From positions 1 to 63,191 of the forward strand of contig JAJPJA010000064.1 in assembly GCA_021324455.1 (NCBI GenBank): DNA of 63,191 nucleotides, in the 5' to 3' direction. Shown here piece by piece: positions 15,705-24,880 of the stretch. Within the stretch, counting starts at the first letter, position 1. Each line of letters begins with the position of its first letter. Origin of the DNA: Pseudomonadota bacterium. Lineage in GTDB: Bacteria; Desulfobacterota; Binatia; Binatales; Binataceae. Position numbers and translations under genes: made by a program. The notes below the pieces were generated by a model, which was given only the letters and a program-made list of their open reading frames with translations, searched no databases and was not told where the DNA came from.

Positions 15705-17584
15705 GATACGACTACCTTGCGAAACATGCCGGCTTCCATGTGATAGAGCAGATGGCAGTGATAGGCCCATTGCCCGGGCGTGTCGGCGCTGACCAGGTAA
15801 CTCAGGCGCTCGCCGGGCTTGACGTTAATCGTATGCTTGTAAGGTCTGAATTCGCCGTGGCCGTTTTCCAGCTCGCTCCACAGCCCGTGCAGATGGATCG
15901 GATGATTCATCATGCTGTCGTTGATCAGCGTGATGCGCACGCGCTCGCCCAGCGCCATCCTGATGGGCTCGGCCTGCGAGAATTTACGGCCGTCGAAACC
16001 CCAGATGAAGCGCTCCATGTTGCCGGTCAGATGGAGGATGATTTCACGGTCGGGCGGGCGCAGATCCATCCCGCGCCATCGCGCCCGCAGATCGGCGTAG
16101 GTCAGAACGCGCCGGCCATTGCCGTTGAGTCCCAACCCGGGAGTATCGAGGCGCTGCGTGGAATCCATCGCGACGTTATCGACCTGCGGTCCCGGGCGTA
16201 TCGCGGCGGACTGCGTGACTATGGCGCTTGACGCGCCCGGGCCGGGCAGGATCGGCACCACGCCGGGTCCGGGCTGGCCGGACGGCGAGGCGGGGCTGCG
16301 CGCGGCGCGCGGCAGCGGCGCTGGCTGATCGGTTACCGCGGCGCCGGCCATCATATGCTGATGCATCGCGGCCATGTCGTGTCCGCGGTCCATCGCCATG
16401 CCTAAAGATTGCTCCATCCCGCCCATTCCCATGTCGACCATGGTGAGCAGCGGACGCGGGTCCAGCGGCGGAACCGGCGCCGTCATGCCGGCGCGCGCCG
16501 CCAGTGTTGCCCGCGCATAGCCGGTGCGATCGATCGATTGGGCAAAGATGGTGAAGGCCGCAGCCTCATGCGGCTGCACGATCACGTCGTAAGTTTCGGC
16601 CACCGAAATGCGCAATTCGTCCACCGTTACCGGTTCGACGTCGTTGCCGTCGGCCTGCACCACCGTCATCGGCAGGTTGGGAATGCGCACGTCGAACAGC
16701 GTCATCGAGGAACCGTTTATAAAGCGCAGCCGCACCCGCTCATGCGGGCGGAACAGCGCGGTCCAGTTGGCGGCCGGGGGATGTCCGTTGAGCAGATAGG
16801 TATAGGCCGCGCCGCTTACGTCCGACAGATCCGTGGGGCTCATGTTCATCCGTCCCCACCTCAGGCGATCCGCGATGGTCGCGGCCAAACCGCTTTTGGC
16901 GGCATCTTTGATAAACGTTCCCGCGGTGCGCTGATTGTAGTTGTAATAGTCGCTCTGCTGCTTGAGGTTGGTGAAGACGACGTTGGGATCCTCGTCGGTC
17001 CAGTCCGACAGCAGGATCACGTACTCGCGCTCGTATTGGATCGGATCGGGGCCTTTCGGGTCGATGATCAACGCCCCGTAATGGCCGGTTTGTTCCTGAA
17101 AACGACTGTGGCTGTGATACCAATAGGTCCCGTGCTGAAGGACCGGAAAACGGTAGACGAAGGTCTGGTTGGGAGCGATTCCGGCGAAGCTCAGCCCTGG
17201 AACTCCGTCCATGTTCGCAGGCACCCGGATGCCGTGCCAATGGATCGAGCTGTCGACGGACAGGCGGTTGGTAACGGCAATCGTGACGGTGTCGCCCTCG
17301 CGCCAGCGCAGTGTCGGGCCCGGGACGGAACCGTTGACCGCGGTTGCGGCCGCGGGGCAGCCGGTGAAGTTCACCGCGGTCCGCTCGATTACGAGATTGA
17401 AGCTGTCCCCGCAAAGCTGCGCCGGCGCGGGCGCAGTCCCCAGCGCGATCAGGCGCGCGGGCCACAGTTCCAGCCCCGCGGCGACGCCGCCGGCGATCAG
17501 CCCCTGAACGAAACGGCGGCGGCTGATTCGACCCCGGCGCGGCGGCCCGCCGACACCGGCCTTATGAGCGTCCTTCCTAGACAA
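15701..17584 (-). CDS. copA: CopA-type multicopper oxidase (Tat-exported)
   Basis: 627 residues. A twin-arginine signal (SRRRFVQGLIAGGVAAG, residues about 21-37) precedes three cupredoxin domains. Copper ligands are visible: HWHG (115-118), HGTYWYHSHS (151-160), HPIHLHG (561-567) and HCHLLYHMEAGM (609-620). The last supplies the type 1 Cys-His-Met set. A Met/His-rich insert (DMGMGGMEQ... GHDMAAMHQHMM) lies near 385-420, as in CopA and CueO. It would oxidise Cu(I) or phenols in the periplasm. The start appears to be a TTG at 17584, since an in-frame stop lies just upstream and no ATG precedes the Tat motif. It is coupled to copB and divergent from the double CoA-transferase. Confidence 0.93.
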   Translation of the reverse strand: MSRKDAHKAGVGGPPRRGRISRRRFVQGLIAGGVAAGLELWPARLIALGTAPAPAQLCGDSFNLVIERTAVNFTGCPAAATAVNGSVPGPTLRWREGDTVTIAVTNRLSVDSSIHWHGIRVPANMDGVPGLSFAGIAPNQTFVYRFPVLQHGTYWYHSHSRFQEQTGHYGALIIDPKGPDPIQYEREYVILLSDWTDEDPNVVFTNLKQQSDYYNYNQRTAGTFIKDAAKSGLAATIADRLRWGRMNMSPTDLSDVSGAAYTYLLNGHPPAANWTALFRPHERVRLRFINGSSMTLFDVRIPNLPMTVVQADGNDVEPVTVDELRISVAETYDVIVQPHEAAAFTIFAQSIDRTGYARATLAARAGMTAPVPPLDPRPLLTMVDMGMGGMEQSLGMAMDRGHDMAAMHQHMMAGAAVTDQPAPLPRAARSPASPSGQPGPGVVPILPGPGASSAIVTQSAAIRPGPQVDNVAMDSTQRLDTPGLGLNGNGRRVLTYADLRARWRGMDLRPPDREIILHLTGNMERFIWGFDGRKFSQAEPIRMALGERVRITLINDSMMNHPIHLHGLWSELENGHGEFRPYKHTINVKPGERLSYLVSADTPGQWAYHCHLLYHMEAGMFRKVVVS

Positions 17585-17682
17585 TTCGATCTCTTGGCGT
17601 GATTAAGGCATTGTGTCGGAGCCTGGAAGAAGCATCAAGTCCGTTGAGGGATAACCCGGCGCCCGGCGCCAGTGGGATAAAA

Positions 17683-20055
17683 ATGAAGGCGCTTGATGGA
17701 ATCACGGTAATCGAATTCGCCTCGCACATGGCGTGCGCGTACGGTGCGATGCTGCTGGCGGAGCAGGGCGCCCGCACCATCAGGATCGAACCGCCCGCCG
17801 GCGACCCGGGCCGCGGCGGCCCGCATTTCGCCGTGCTCAATCGCAGCAAACGCGCGGTTGGGCTGGCGTTGGACTACCCGCCGGACCGGGCCGCGGCCGC
17901 CGGGTTGATCGCGGCGGCTGACGTCGTGGTTCACGGGTTCACGCCGCGCCGCTTGCAGGAGCTCGAGCTCACTTACGCCGCGATACAGAAAGTCAATTCC
18001 CGCGCCATAGTGTTGAAGATGCCGCCGCTGGGCAGCCGCGGACCCTACGCCGAGCTTCCCGCCGGCGATGAGATCGCCTCCGCGATGAGCGGCGTCACCG
18101 CGGCCCAGGGTTCGCGCAGCGGGGATCCGGTGCCGCTGGCGTTTCCGCTGGTCAGTTATCAGACCGGTATCCTCGGCGCGCTGGCCGCGAGCGCCGCCCT
18201 GTGCTGGCGCGACATGACCGCAGAGGGGCAGGAGATCGAGGTGTCGATGCTGGCCGGAGCGCTGTCGCTGCAGAGCGGAAGTATCGTGCGCCATCCGGAG
18301 TTGATTTCGATGATGGCGGCCAATCGGCGCGATCCGATGGGTCCGGCGCCCAGCTACCGCATCTACCAGGGCAGCGACGGCAAGTACCTGATGCTCTCAT
18401 GCGTGACGCCGGTGTTCTGGAACAAGCTGGCGCTGGCGATTGGGCGTCCGGAACTGGTTGCCGACCCGCGCTTTGAGAACGCGCCGATGGGTCTGGCGCC
18501 GGATCAGCGCGCCGCGTTGATCGATATCCTGACCCCGATCCTGCGCTCGCGTCCGGCGCATGAGTGGCTGCAAATCTTCCGCGCACAGGACGTGCCCGCG
18601 TCGCCGGTGCTGACGCGCCGCCAGTTCATCGACGCTGCGCAGGTCGATCATGTCGGGATGCGCCGCGAGCTGATCGATCCGGTTCTGGGGCCGACCGTGC
18701 AGATGGGAGTGCCGGTGATGCTGCGCGAAACTCCCGGCGAGATCGCGGGTCCCGCCCCGGCGTTGGAAGACGCCCGCGCGGCGCTCCAGGCGCTGCTCGA
18801 CGAAGTTCAAGGCGGGAGCGCCGCTGCAAGTCAGCCCGACGCGGTCAAGCGGCGCGATTTTTCGCCAGGCGCGCTCGCCGGCGCCCTGGTGCTCGACTTT
18901 ACCGGCTATATCGCCGGTTCGTACACCACGATGCTGCTGGCGCATCTGGGCGCCCAGGTGATCAAGGTCGAATCGCTCAGCGGCGACGGCTTCCGCTTCG
19001 CCGCGGTCGCGTTTCAGGGATGGAACCAGAACAAGCGCGCGATCGCGGTTGACCTGCGCGAGCGGCGGGGCCGCGACATCGCTTACGCGCTGGCCCGCAA
19101 GGCTGACTTGATCGTCGAGAACTTCCGCCCCGGCAGCGCGCGCGAACTGGGTATCGACTATCCGGCGCTGGCACGGCTTAATCCGCGCGCCGTGTACGTC
19201 AGCATCAACGGATTCGGCAGCTCCGGACCGGATTTCGATCAGCCCTCATTCGATCCGGTGCTGCAGGCGCGTTCCGGCGTGATGGCGGCGCATGACGGCA
19301 GCGCATGGGGCCGTGCGCCGATCCATCCGGTGGTGCTGAATCTGCCGTTTTGCGATTACGGCGCCGCGGCGCTGGCGGCGTTGGCGTGCGTGCTGGGTCT
19401 GCGGCATCAGCGGCGTACGGGGCGCGGACAGCATTGTGAAGTGACGCTGATCCATTCGGCGATGGCGCTTCAGGCGGGCGAATTCGTTTTCTACCGCGGC
19501 CGGCCCAATCTCGAATGCGGCGCGCCCGAATCGCGCGGAGCTTCCGCACTGCGGCGGGTTTATCGCTGTCAGGACGGCAAGTGGATTTATCTGGCTATCG
19601 TTGAGGAGCGCCAATGGCGCACGCTGGACACCGTCGCCGGCGGCATTGCCGCGCAGGCGTTTTCAACCGCGCGCGAGCAGTCGCCGTACGGCGAGATGGC
19701 CGCGAAGCTGGCCCGCGTCTTCGCGCAGGAGCCCGCCGCAATCTGGTTCGAGCGGCTGCGCGCGCTGGAAATTCCGGCGGCGCCGGTCAACAAGGCGGCC
19801 GACGTTTTCGATGACGTTCAGATCGTCGCCAACGAACTGGGTGCCCAACTGCACCATCCGGAACTCGGCCCGATCGCTCAAACCGGCGTCTTGCTGAAGT
19901 TCTCCGCCACGCCCTGCGAATTGCGGTCCCCGGCTCCGATCCTGGGTCAGCACACGCGCGAGGTGCTGCGTGAGCTGGGCTATGGCGCCGATCAAGTCGA
20001 TCAATTGGAACGGAGCCGGATAATCCTGTCGCGTCAGCCGGCGCCTTGTTCATGA
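17683..20055 (+). CDS. Double-domain CaiB/BaiF CoA-transferase fusion
   Basis: 790 residues made of two complete type III CoA-transferase modules in one chain. Module 1 starts MKALDGITVIEFASHMACAYGAMLLAEQGA; its putative nucleophile is the Asp of AGDEIASAMSG (about residue 129). Module 2 starts near residue 410 with LVLDFTGYIAGSYTTMLLAHLGAQVIKVE and keeps VENFRPGSARELG and SFDPVLQARSG, again with Asp. Both active sites look intact. Since the family works as interlocked dimers, the fusion may form an internal pseudo-heterodimer. I chose the ATG at 17683 (GGGATAAAA upstream) over earlier frame starts. It is divergent from copA across about 100 bases. Substrate unknown. Confidence 0.9.
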   Translation: MKALDGITVIEFASHMACAYGAMLLAEQGARTIRIEPPAGDPGRGGPHFAVLNRSKRAVGLALDYPPDRAAAAGLIAAADVVVHGFTPRRLQELELTYAAIQKVNSRAIVLKMPPLGSRGPYAELPAGDEIASAMSGVTAAQGSRSGDPVPLAFPLVSYQTGILGALAASAALCWRDMTAEGQEIEVSMLAGALSLQSGSIVRHPELISMMAANRRDPMGPAPSYRIYQGSDGKYLMLSCVTPVFWNKLALAIGRPELVADPRFENAPMGLAPDQRAALIDILTPILRSRPAHEWLQIFRAQDVPASPVLTRRQFIDAAQVDHVGMRRELIDPVLGPTVQMGVPVMLRETPGEIAGPAPALEDARAALQALLDEVQGGSAAASQPDAVKRRDFSPGALAGALVLDFTGYIAGSYTTMLLAHLGAQVIKVESLSGDGFRFAAVAFQGWNQNKRAIAVDLRERRGRDIAYALARKADLIVENFRPGSARELGIDYPALARLNPRAVYVSINGFGSSGPDFDQPSFDPVLQARSGVMAAHDGSAWGRAPIHPVVLNLPFCDYGAAALAALACVLGLRHQRRTGRGQHCEVTLIHSAMALQAGEFVFYRGRPNLECGAPESRGASALRRVYRCQDGKWIYLAIVEERQWRTLDTVAGGIAAQAFSTAREQSPYGEMAAKLARVFAQEPAAIWFERLRALEIPAAPVNKAADVFDDVQIVANELGAQLHHPELGPIAQTGVLLKFSATPCELRSPAPILGQHTREVLRELGYGADQVDQLERSRIILSRQPAPCS

Positions 20056-20167
20056 AACGCGCCGGGGCATCTTCAGCCGGAGCTTCACACGCGCTTCAGG
20101 ACTCAAGTCAACCGTGGCCGAGCCCGACATACGTTGAAGATGTGAGAGAGCGAAGCGGCAGCCCATA

Positions 20168-20179
20168 TCCATATATGGA
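20168..20179. repeat. 12-bp perfect palindrome in convergent gap
   Basis: TCCATATATGGA, a perfect dyad, lies between the ends of the CoA-transferase fusion and the LLM oxidoreductase gene. The 165-base gap holds no gene. A palindrome this short could be chance; no T-run follows. Confidence 0.3.
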
Positions 20180-20220
20180 AGCATGACTGACGGCCATGGA
20201 GCCAGGTTCCTCCCCTGAAA

Positions 20221-21102
20221 TCACAGTTTGGCCGCGGGCTCGACGAAATCGCGCGCCATCTGCTCCAGGCTGGCGACCAAATCGCGCTCGGTTGGCGTGC
20301 GCCGGGTAATCAGCAAAGCCACCTCCTCGGCGCCCGCGTCGCGATATCGTTTGAGATCGTCGGGCGTGATCGGGTCGGTGTACGGGGAGACGGTCAGATA
20401 CAGGTCGGAGCGTTTGCGGCCGGCCGCCTTGAGCAACTCCTCGATACGTCTGATCTTGGCCGCGGCCTGGTCGGGCGAGAGTTTGAACCCGAGCCATCCG
20501 TCGCCGTATTCCGCCACGCGCTTCAACGCCGGAGCGCTCTCGCCGCCGAACCATACCGGCACGCCGTTGGAGCGGGCGGGTTTGGGATGGCTGAACGCGT
20601 TGGTGAAATTGACGAATTCGCCGCGATAGGAACTGCTGGGTTCGGTCCACAGCTTGCGCATCACCTCTATATACTCGCGGGTGCGCTGCGCGCGGCGTTC
20701 GAAGGGAATTCCCAGCGCCTGAAATTCCTCCGCCAGCCAGCCGATTCCGGCGCCGAGGATCAGCCGTCCGCCGCTCAAGCGATCGACGCTGGCAACGGTC
20801 TTGGCCAGCACCATCGGGTTGTGCTCGGGTACGATGCAGATTCCGGTACCGAGACGAATCCTGCTGGTGCAGGCGGCGACGTACGCGAGAACGGCGAAAG
20901 GGTCGGCAATCGCAGCGTTGGCGCGGCCCGGAAACTCCCCGCTGGTATACGGATATTTGGAGGTGTATTGCTCCACCAGCACGACATGCTCGGGAGCCCA
21001 GACCGTGGCAAAACCGAGCCGCTCCGCGGTGGTGACCGCGGTGCGCAGCCATTGCGGATCGGTTGTGGGTCCAACTCCGACGCTGAAATATCCAACCTTC
21101 AT
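20221..21102 (-). CDS. LLM-class (F420-type) oxidoreductase
   Basis: 293 residues. The TIM-barrel luciferase-like pattern is clear: MKVGYFSVGVGPTTDPQWL, LGFATVWAPEHVVL, TSRIRLGTGICIVPEHNPMVLAKTVASVDRLSGGRLILGAGIGWLAEEFQALG, and YGDGWLGF. This subgroup (Rv2161c/Rv3079-type) usually uses coenzyme F420 rather than FMN, so the host probably makes F420. The start at 21102 follows GAGGGCTTTT. The gene stands alone on the minus strand. The substrate cannot be told from sequence. Confidence 0.9.
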   Translation of the reverse strand: MKVGYFSVGVGPTTDPQWLRTAVTTAERLGFATVWAPEHVVLVEQYTSKYPYTSGEFPGRANAAIADPFAVLAYVAACTSRIRLGTGICIVPEHNPMVLAKTVASVDRLSGGRLILGAGIGWLAEEFQALGIPFERRAQRTREYIEVMRKLWTEPSSSYRGEFVNFTNAFSHPKPARSNGVPVWFGGESAPALKRVAEYGDGWLGFKLSPDQAAAKIRRIEELLKAAGRKRSDLYLTVSPYTDPITPDDLKRYRDAGAEEVALLITRRTPTERDLVASLEQMARDFVEPAAKL

Positions 21103-21311
21103 AAAAGCCCTCGCCGCAATTGAATGGAAATCCATGCATACACCGAATTCCAGCAAATTGCAGCGATCGCGCTATGAAATAGCGGACCGAAACGACCCGC
21201 TCCCATTGAACGCCGGTTGAAGGACACTGGTGTGCCTTTTCATCGAGAAAGATGCGCTCCAGACGGAGCGATGCGCCGCCGGGAACTTCGCCCCAACGAT
21301 AAAAGCCTGCT

Positions 21312-21638
21312 TCACTGCCGTTGATCCGAGTCCAGCGCCTGTTCGCCGGCCTGAAAATGCTTCAGAGCTTCCCGTTCCTTGCCTTGTTGCATCGCCTGTT
21401 CGCCCTGCGACTGCTCGGACGCGGCGATGCTGGTATCCTTGCCCTGAGACCTGGCCTGATTGATCTTTTCGGTCAAATCCTGCGCCTGGGCGGCGAGAGA
21501 TTCGCTCGAAGTTGGATGAGTCGAGCTCCTGGTCGGAGTGAGCTTCGGGTTGTTGTCCGGAGCGATTTGGCTCCAGCCTGCCGGCGCCGTCGCAAGAAAG
21601 GCGGCGATTCCCGCCGCCAAAGTCATCGCGTACTTCAT
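21312..21638 (-). CDS. Small secreted hypothetical protein
   Basis: 108 residues starting MKYAMTLAAGIAAFLATAPAGWSQ, a good Sec signal peptide, preceded by GGAGGAGACAGCC (strong ribosome-binding site). The mature part is Gln, Ser and Ala-rich, predicted mostly helical (LAAQAQDLTEKINQARSQGKDTSIAASEQSQGEQAMQQG), with possible short coiled coil. The tail EREALKHFQAGEQAL looks like a single TPR-like helix pair. I do not recognise the family. It may be a small periplasmic protein of envelope-stress type. Confidence 0.65.
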   Translation of the reverse strand: MKYAMTLAAGIAAFLATAPAGWSQIAPDNNPKLTPTRSSTHPTSSESLAAQAQDLTEKINQARSQGKDTSIAASEQSQGEQAMQQGKEREALKHFQAGEQALDSDQRQ

Positions 21639-22180
21639 GGCTGTCTCCTCCTGGATTCATCCCGGCGTGAGCCGCAGGGTAATGAACCCCCATCGCTTTG
21701 AGCATGGCGATGGGCATGGATAGTTCTCCGCAACGGGTGTGCCATGGAATTCTGCACTAATGGTTGAGCTGACCACACGCACAGGTACGATAGGGCGTTG
21801 CATGATAGTGGGGGACCATAGGTTTGCGTGAAAGCGGCCATTTCTTTGCGCCGACCGGGTATTCGGCGAGTTGTAATTTCTACAATTGCTCCGCATACCT
21901 GCCATTTCGATTCTTACCGCTCATTACTTCAGACGATGGCACCACTGGTGCTCCTGACGCATTGGTTCCCAGGCGGAAATCGACAACCGCCGCGGCGACC
22001 GCGCTGGATAACGGCGAGTTCGCAACCGCCGCAATTCACTACGCCCGCCCCGCGCCGGCGGTGCGGATTGGAACCGCAACGCTGTAGGTCGATTTGGCGC
22101 AACCGCTTGATCGGGCGGGACGATGTACTAAGCTGCTCGTCCGCCGCTCCGATCGAGACCGGTCGGGCGGTCCGGCTCCA
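21639..22180. other. 540-base intergenic region with small dyads
   Basis: This lies between the divergent secreted-protein gene and the GT4 gene. Reading frames here are short and lack ribosome-binding sites or composition typical of genes. Visible structure: TTGTA (21871-21875) paired with TACAA (21881-21885), and the 13-base dyad GCACCACTGGTGC at 21939-21951. Promoters for both flanking genes are expected here, but I could not pick convincing hexamer pairs. Confidence 0.5.
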
Positions 22181-23482
22181 GTGAAGGTCCTTCACGTATT
22201 TCCGCAGCTCACCCCCGATTCCTTAAACGGCTCCGAGCGGTATGAGTATTTGCTGGCGAGGAAGCTGGCCGCGCTGGGGGTCGAAATCGAACTGCTGACG
22301 ACCACGACCAGGGAATTCGTTCCCGGGGGCCCCTTCGTTCTGAATTGGCCGCATCAGCAAGCGGAGGGCATTACCGAAATCGAGGGCATCAGGGTCAGGC
22401 GCTTTCGGGCCGCGGGTGTGTTGCCGACGCGGCTGAAGCATCTGATCTCACGCCGGATGCTGGATCGATGGGGGCGGGAGGAGCAGCGCTACGGCGCGAT
22501 GGCGCAGGGGTCGCGCAATCTGATCGACTACTATTATCGGCGCGCGCGCGAACGGCCGCGAATCTACGACCTGGTTACGCTGGGGCGCGGCCCTTTTTCA
22601 CACGGGCTTATCTCTTATGCGGTCAGGAACATCCGCCGCTTCGACGCCGTGCAGGTGGGTTTCGTGCCGTTTGCTTTGACCTGGCAAATCGTGGCGCTGG
22701 CGCGGCTGTTCAGAAAGCCGTCGGTGGTGCTGGCGCTGTTTCATCCCGATGACATCTATCATCATTTCCGCAGCATCTATTGGAGCTTTTCCGCCGCCGA
22801 CGCGGTGCTGGCGCAGACGGCGTTCAGCGCCGCGCTCCTGCGCCGATTCTGCCCGCGGTCCAACCCGATCGATCTGGGCGCCGGGGTCGATCTCGAGGCG
22901 TTTTCCGATGCCAGGGTCAGCGGTGAGCGTTTCCGCGCCAAATATGGAATGGGGCGCAAAAAGATCGTTCTGTTCGTGGGGCGCAAGGAGGCGCTCAAGC
23001 GGTATGATCTGGCGGTCGAGGCGATACATCGTCTCAATCGCGAAGACGTGCATTTGGTGATGATTGGGCGCGATATCGATCGCGTGCCGGTATCGGGGCC
23101 GCAAGTTACCTATCTGGGGGAGGTTTCGCCCGAAGACCTGGGCGATGCGTACGACGCCTGCGATATATTCCTGCTGCCGTCACAGGCGGAAAGCTTTGGG
23201 ATGGTATTCCTGGAAGCGTGGACGCGGCGCAAGCCGGTTATCGGCAACGCTCGATGCGGCCCGGTGGCCGCGCTTATAGAAGATGGGAAGGACGGCGTTC
23301 TATGCCGCGGCGCCGGCGAAATCGCCGCCGCGGCGGCGCGCCTGATCGCCGATCCGGAGTTGGCGCGAGCGCTGGGAGAAAACGGTTACCGCAAGGTAAC
23401 GTCGCGCTATACATGGAGCGTATTGGCGCGCCGGGTCCTCGACCTTTATACCGATCTCGCCGCCAACCGCCGGCAGGAATGA
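22181..23482 (+). CDS. Glycosyltransferase family 4
   Basis: 433 residues, GT-B fold. The N-terminal VKVLHVFPQLTPDSLNGSERYEYLLARKLAALGVEIELLT is the acceptor-side Rossmann domain. The C-terminal GT4 signature is KKIVLFVGRKEALKRYDLAVEAI, then VTYLGEVSPEDLGDAYDACDIFLLPSQAESFGMVFLEAWTRRKPVIG, with the E-x7-E pattern (ESFGMVFLE). I chose the GTG at 22181, immediately before the KVLHVFP strand. It transfers a sugar from a nucleotide donor to a glycan or lipid acceptor. It is not in the main exopolysaccharide operon; its product may be the same polysaccharide or LPS. Confidence 0.9.
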   Translation: MKVLHVFPQLTPDSLNGSERYEYLLARKLAALGVEIELLTTTTREFVPGGPFVLNWPHQQAEGITEIEGIRVRRFRAAGVLPTRLKHLISRRMLDRWGREEQRYGAMAQGSRNLIDYYYRRARERPRIYDLVTLGRGPFSHGLISYAVRNIRRFDAVQVGFVPFALTWQIVALARLFRKPSVVLALFHPDDIYHHFRSIYWSFSAADAVLAQTAFSAALLRRFCPRSNPIDLGAGVDLEAFSDARVSGERFRAKYGMGRKKIVLFVGRKEALKRYDLAVEAIHRLNREDVHLVMIGRDIDRVPVSGPQVTYLGEVSPEDLGDAYDACDIFLLPSQAESFGMVFLEAWTRRKPVIGNARCGPVAALIEDGKDGVLCRGAGEIAAAAARLIADPELARALGENGYRKVTSRYTWSVLARRVLDLYTDLAANRRQE

Positions 23483-23553
23483 GCAACCGCCGAGGCCCGT
23501 GTCTTTGACCCATTTCCGGCGTTGCGGCATTCCAGATTGCCGGAAATAAAGTA

Positions 23554-23575
23554 TGGACAAATAGGCAATTGTCCA
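23554..23575. promoter_or_regulatory. Operator-like 7-bp inverted repeat upstream of GlsB-like gene
   Basis: TGGACAA (23554-23560), eight-base spacer, TTGTCCA (23569-23575). The dyad lies about 55 bases before the start codon, next to the AT-rich TATTATAAA at 23581-23589 that could be a -10 region. This placement fits a repressor or activator site. Confidence 0.35.
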
Positions 23576-23629
23576 GTCAGTATTATAAAGACGGCTTCCA
23601 GCCGCATTATTTTCCAGGAGTACATCCAA

Positions 23630-23986
23630 ATGAAACCCAGATTCGCATCAGCGATGATGTTCATTGCCGGCCTGTCCGTTCCCGCGGCGGCATGGGCGCA
23701 AGCCAACAATAGCAGCGAGGCGGGAATCGGAATCATAGCGTGGCTGCTGGTTGGGTTAGTGGCCGGATGGCTGGCCAGTCTGATGGTGAACCGGTCGGGC
23801 GAGGGCGTGATACTTGACATTGTCCTGGGTATAATCGGCGCCTTCATCGGCGGCATCATATTCCGCACGCTTGGTGCTCACGGCGTGACCGGCTTCAACC
23901 TGTGGAGCATCTTCGTAGCGTTCGTGGGAGCGGTGGTGCTGCTGGCGCTCTATCACGCGGTTAGCGGCCGTCGCAGCCGGGCCTGA
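23630..23986 (+). CDS. GlsB/YeaQ/YmgE family small membrane protein
   Basis: 118 residues. A Sec signal (MKPRFASAMMFIAGLSVPAAAWAQ) is followed by the YeaQ/YmgE-type triple-helix membrane unit: GIIAWLLVGLVAGWLASLMV, DIVLGIIGAFIGGIIF, and LWSIFVAFVGAVVLLALYHAV. The Gly-rich helices and VNRSGEG loop are family hallmarks. In other bacteria such genes (transglycosylase-associated protein, GlsB) are envelope or general-stress induced; the biochemical role is not known. CAGGAG lies nine bases before the ATG. An added signal peptide in front of this family is slightly unusual. Confidence 0.88.
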   Translation: MKPRFASAMMFIAGLSVPAAAWAQANNSSEAGIGIIAWLLVGLVAGWLASLMVNRSGEGVILDIVLGIIGAFIGGIIFRTLGAHGVTGFNLWSIFVAFVGAVVLLALYHAVSGRRSRA

Positions 23987-24092
23987 TGTATTGTTATAAT
24001 GGGGGGTAGCCGGCCGTTTGCGCAAACTTTTTGCCGATCGTTCCAAAGCAGGCCGCGGCGGTCAGGGCCGGGTGCCATTGCCCGGGGTCGTC

Positions 24093-24821
24093 ATGGCAGA
24101 CACTTTATATGATGTCGATTTTTATTCGCGCCATGCGGCTCGATCGCTTCAATCGGCCCGAATCGTTGCTCCAATCGTTTTGCGCCTGGCTCCTTTCAAC
24201 AGTGTAATAGACATAGGATGCGGGGTCGGCGGATGGCTGCGCGCGTTCAGCGAAAACGGAGTCGCGGTGGTGCGCGGAATCGACGGCGATTACGTCGACA
24301 AGTCCAGACTGCAGATTGCGCCCGAATGTTTTACGGCGGCCGATTTGACGCGGCCGCTGGTGTTGAACGAACGCTACGACCTGGCGCTGTGTCTGGAAGT
24401 CGCGGAGCATCTGGATCCCGCTTCCGGCGCCGGGCTGGTACACGCGCTGACCGCGCTTGCCCCGGTGGTGCTGTTTTCCGCCGCGGTTCCGGGACAGGGC
24501 GGAATCGGCCACGTCAATGAGCAATGGCCGGAATATTGGCGGCGCCAGTTCGAGGAGCGCGGTTTCAGGATGGTTGACGTGATTCGCCCGCTGATCCGCG
24601 ACGATTGCCGGGTCGAATGGTGGTATCGGCAGAACATCGTGATGTTCGCCGCTCAGGCGGCAATTGCCTCCAATCCCAAGCTGCGCGAAAGCCCAAAAGA
24701 CGACGTTGCCCTCCAATGGATTCACGTCAACATGCTGCGGCCTCCGCACGCCGGTGTACGCAATATTCTGGTGCATCTGAAACCGGTGTTAAGCCGGGCA
24801 ATCCGCAAACGCCTGCCATGA
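24093..24821 (+). CDS. Class I SAM-dependent methyltransferase
   Basis: 242 residues. The start MADTLYDVDFYSRHAARSLQSARIVAPIVL is typical of a group found in glycan clusters. SAM-binding motif I is NSVIDIGCGVGGWLRAF (about residues 35-51). YDLALCLEVAEHL supplies the motif II/III acidic block, and a tail VNEQWPEYWRRQFEERGF with an invariant WPEYW follows. The WPxYW ending is common in methyltransferases associated with lipopolysaccharide and sugar methylation. A GTTTGCGCAAAC palindrome plus TTTTT sits at 24016-24032 upstream. Acceptor unknown. Confidence 0.87.
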   Translation: MADTLYDVDFYSRHAARSLQSARIVAPIVLRLAPFNSVIDIGCGVGGWLRAFSENGVAVVRGIDGDYVDKSRLQIAPECFTAADLTRPLVLNERYDLALCLEVAEHLDPASGAGLVHALTALAPVVLFSAAVPGQGGIGHVNEQWPEYWRRQFEERGFRMVDVIRPLIRDDCRVEWWYRQNIVMFAAQAAIASNPKLRESPKDDVALQWIHVNMLRPPHAGVRNILVHLKPVLSRAIRKRLP

Positions 24822-24880
24822 TATAAAGGAGTGGCTTCGCACCAGCCGAGGGCGGCGAATTGGGCTGGCCGCACTATAAC

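Noticed and set aside
16409..17602. 397-residue plus-strand frame opposite the multicopper oxidase
   Set aside because: The oxidase carries all copper ligands on the minus strand; this frame is a shadow.
20108..21139. 343-residue minus-strand frame overlapping the LLM oxidoreductase
   Set aside because: Out of frame with the LLM protein, whose TIM-barrel motifs are intact; composition is shadow-like.
24016..24032. GTTTGCGCAAAC followed by five T as a terminator
   Set aside because: The palindrome has almost no loop, leaving only a four-base stem; too weak to call.
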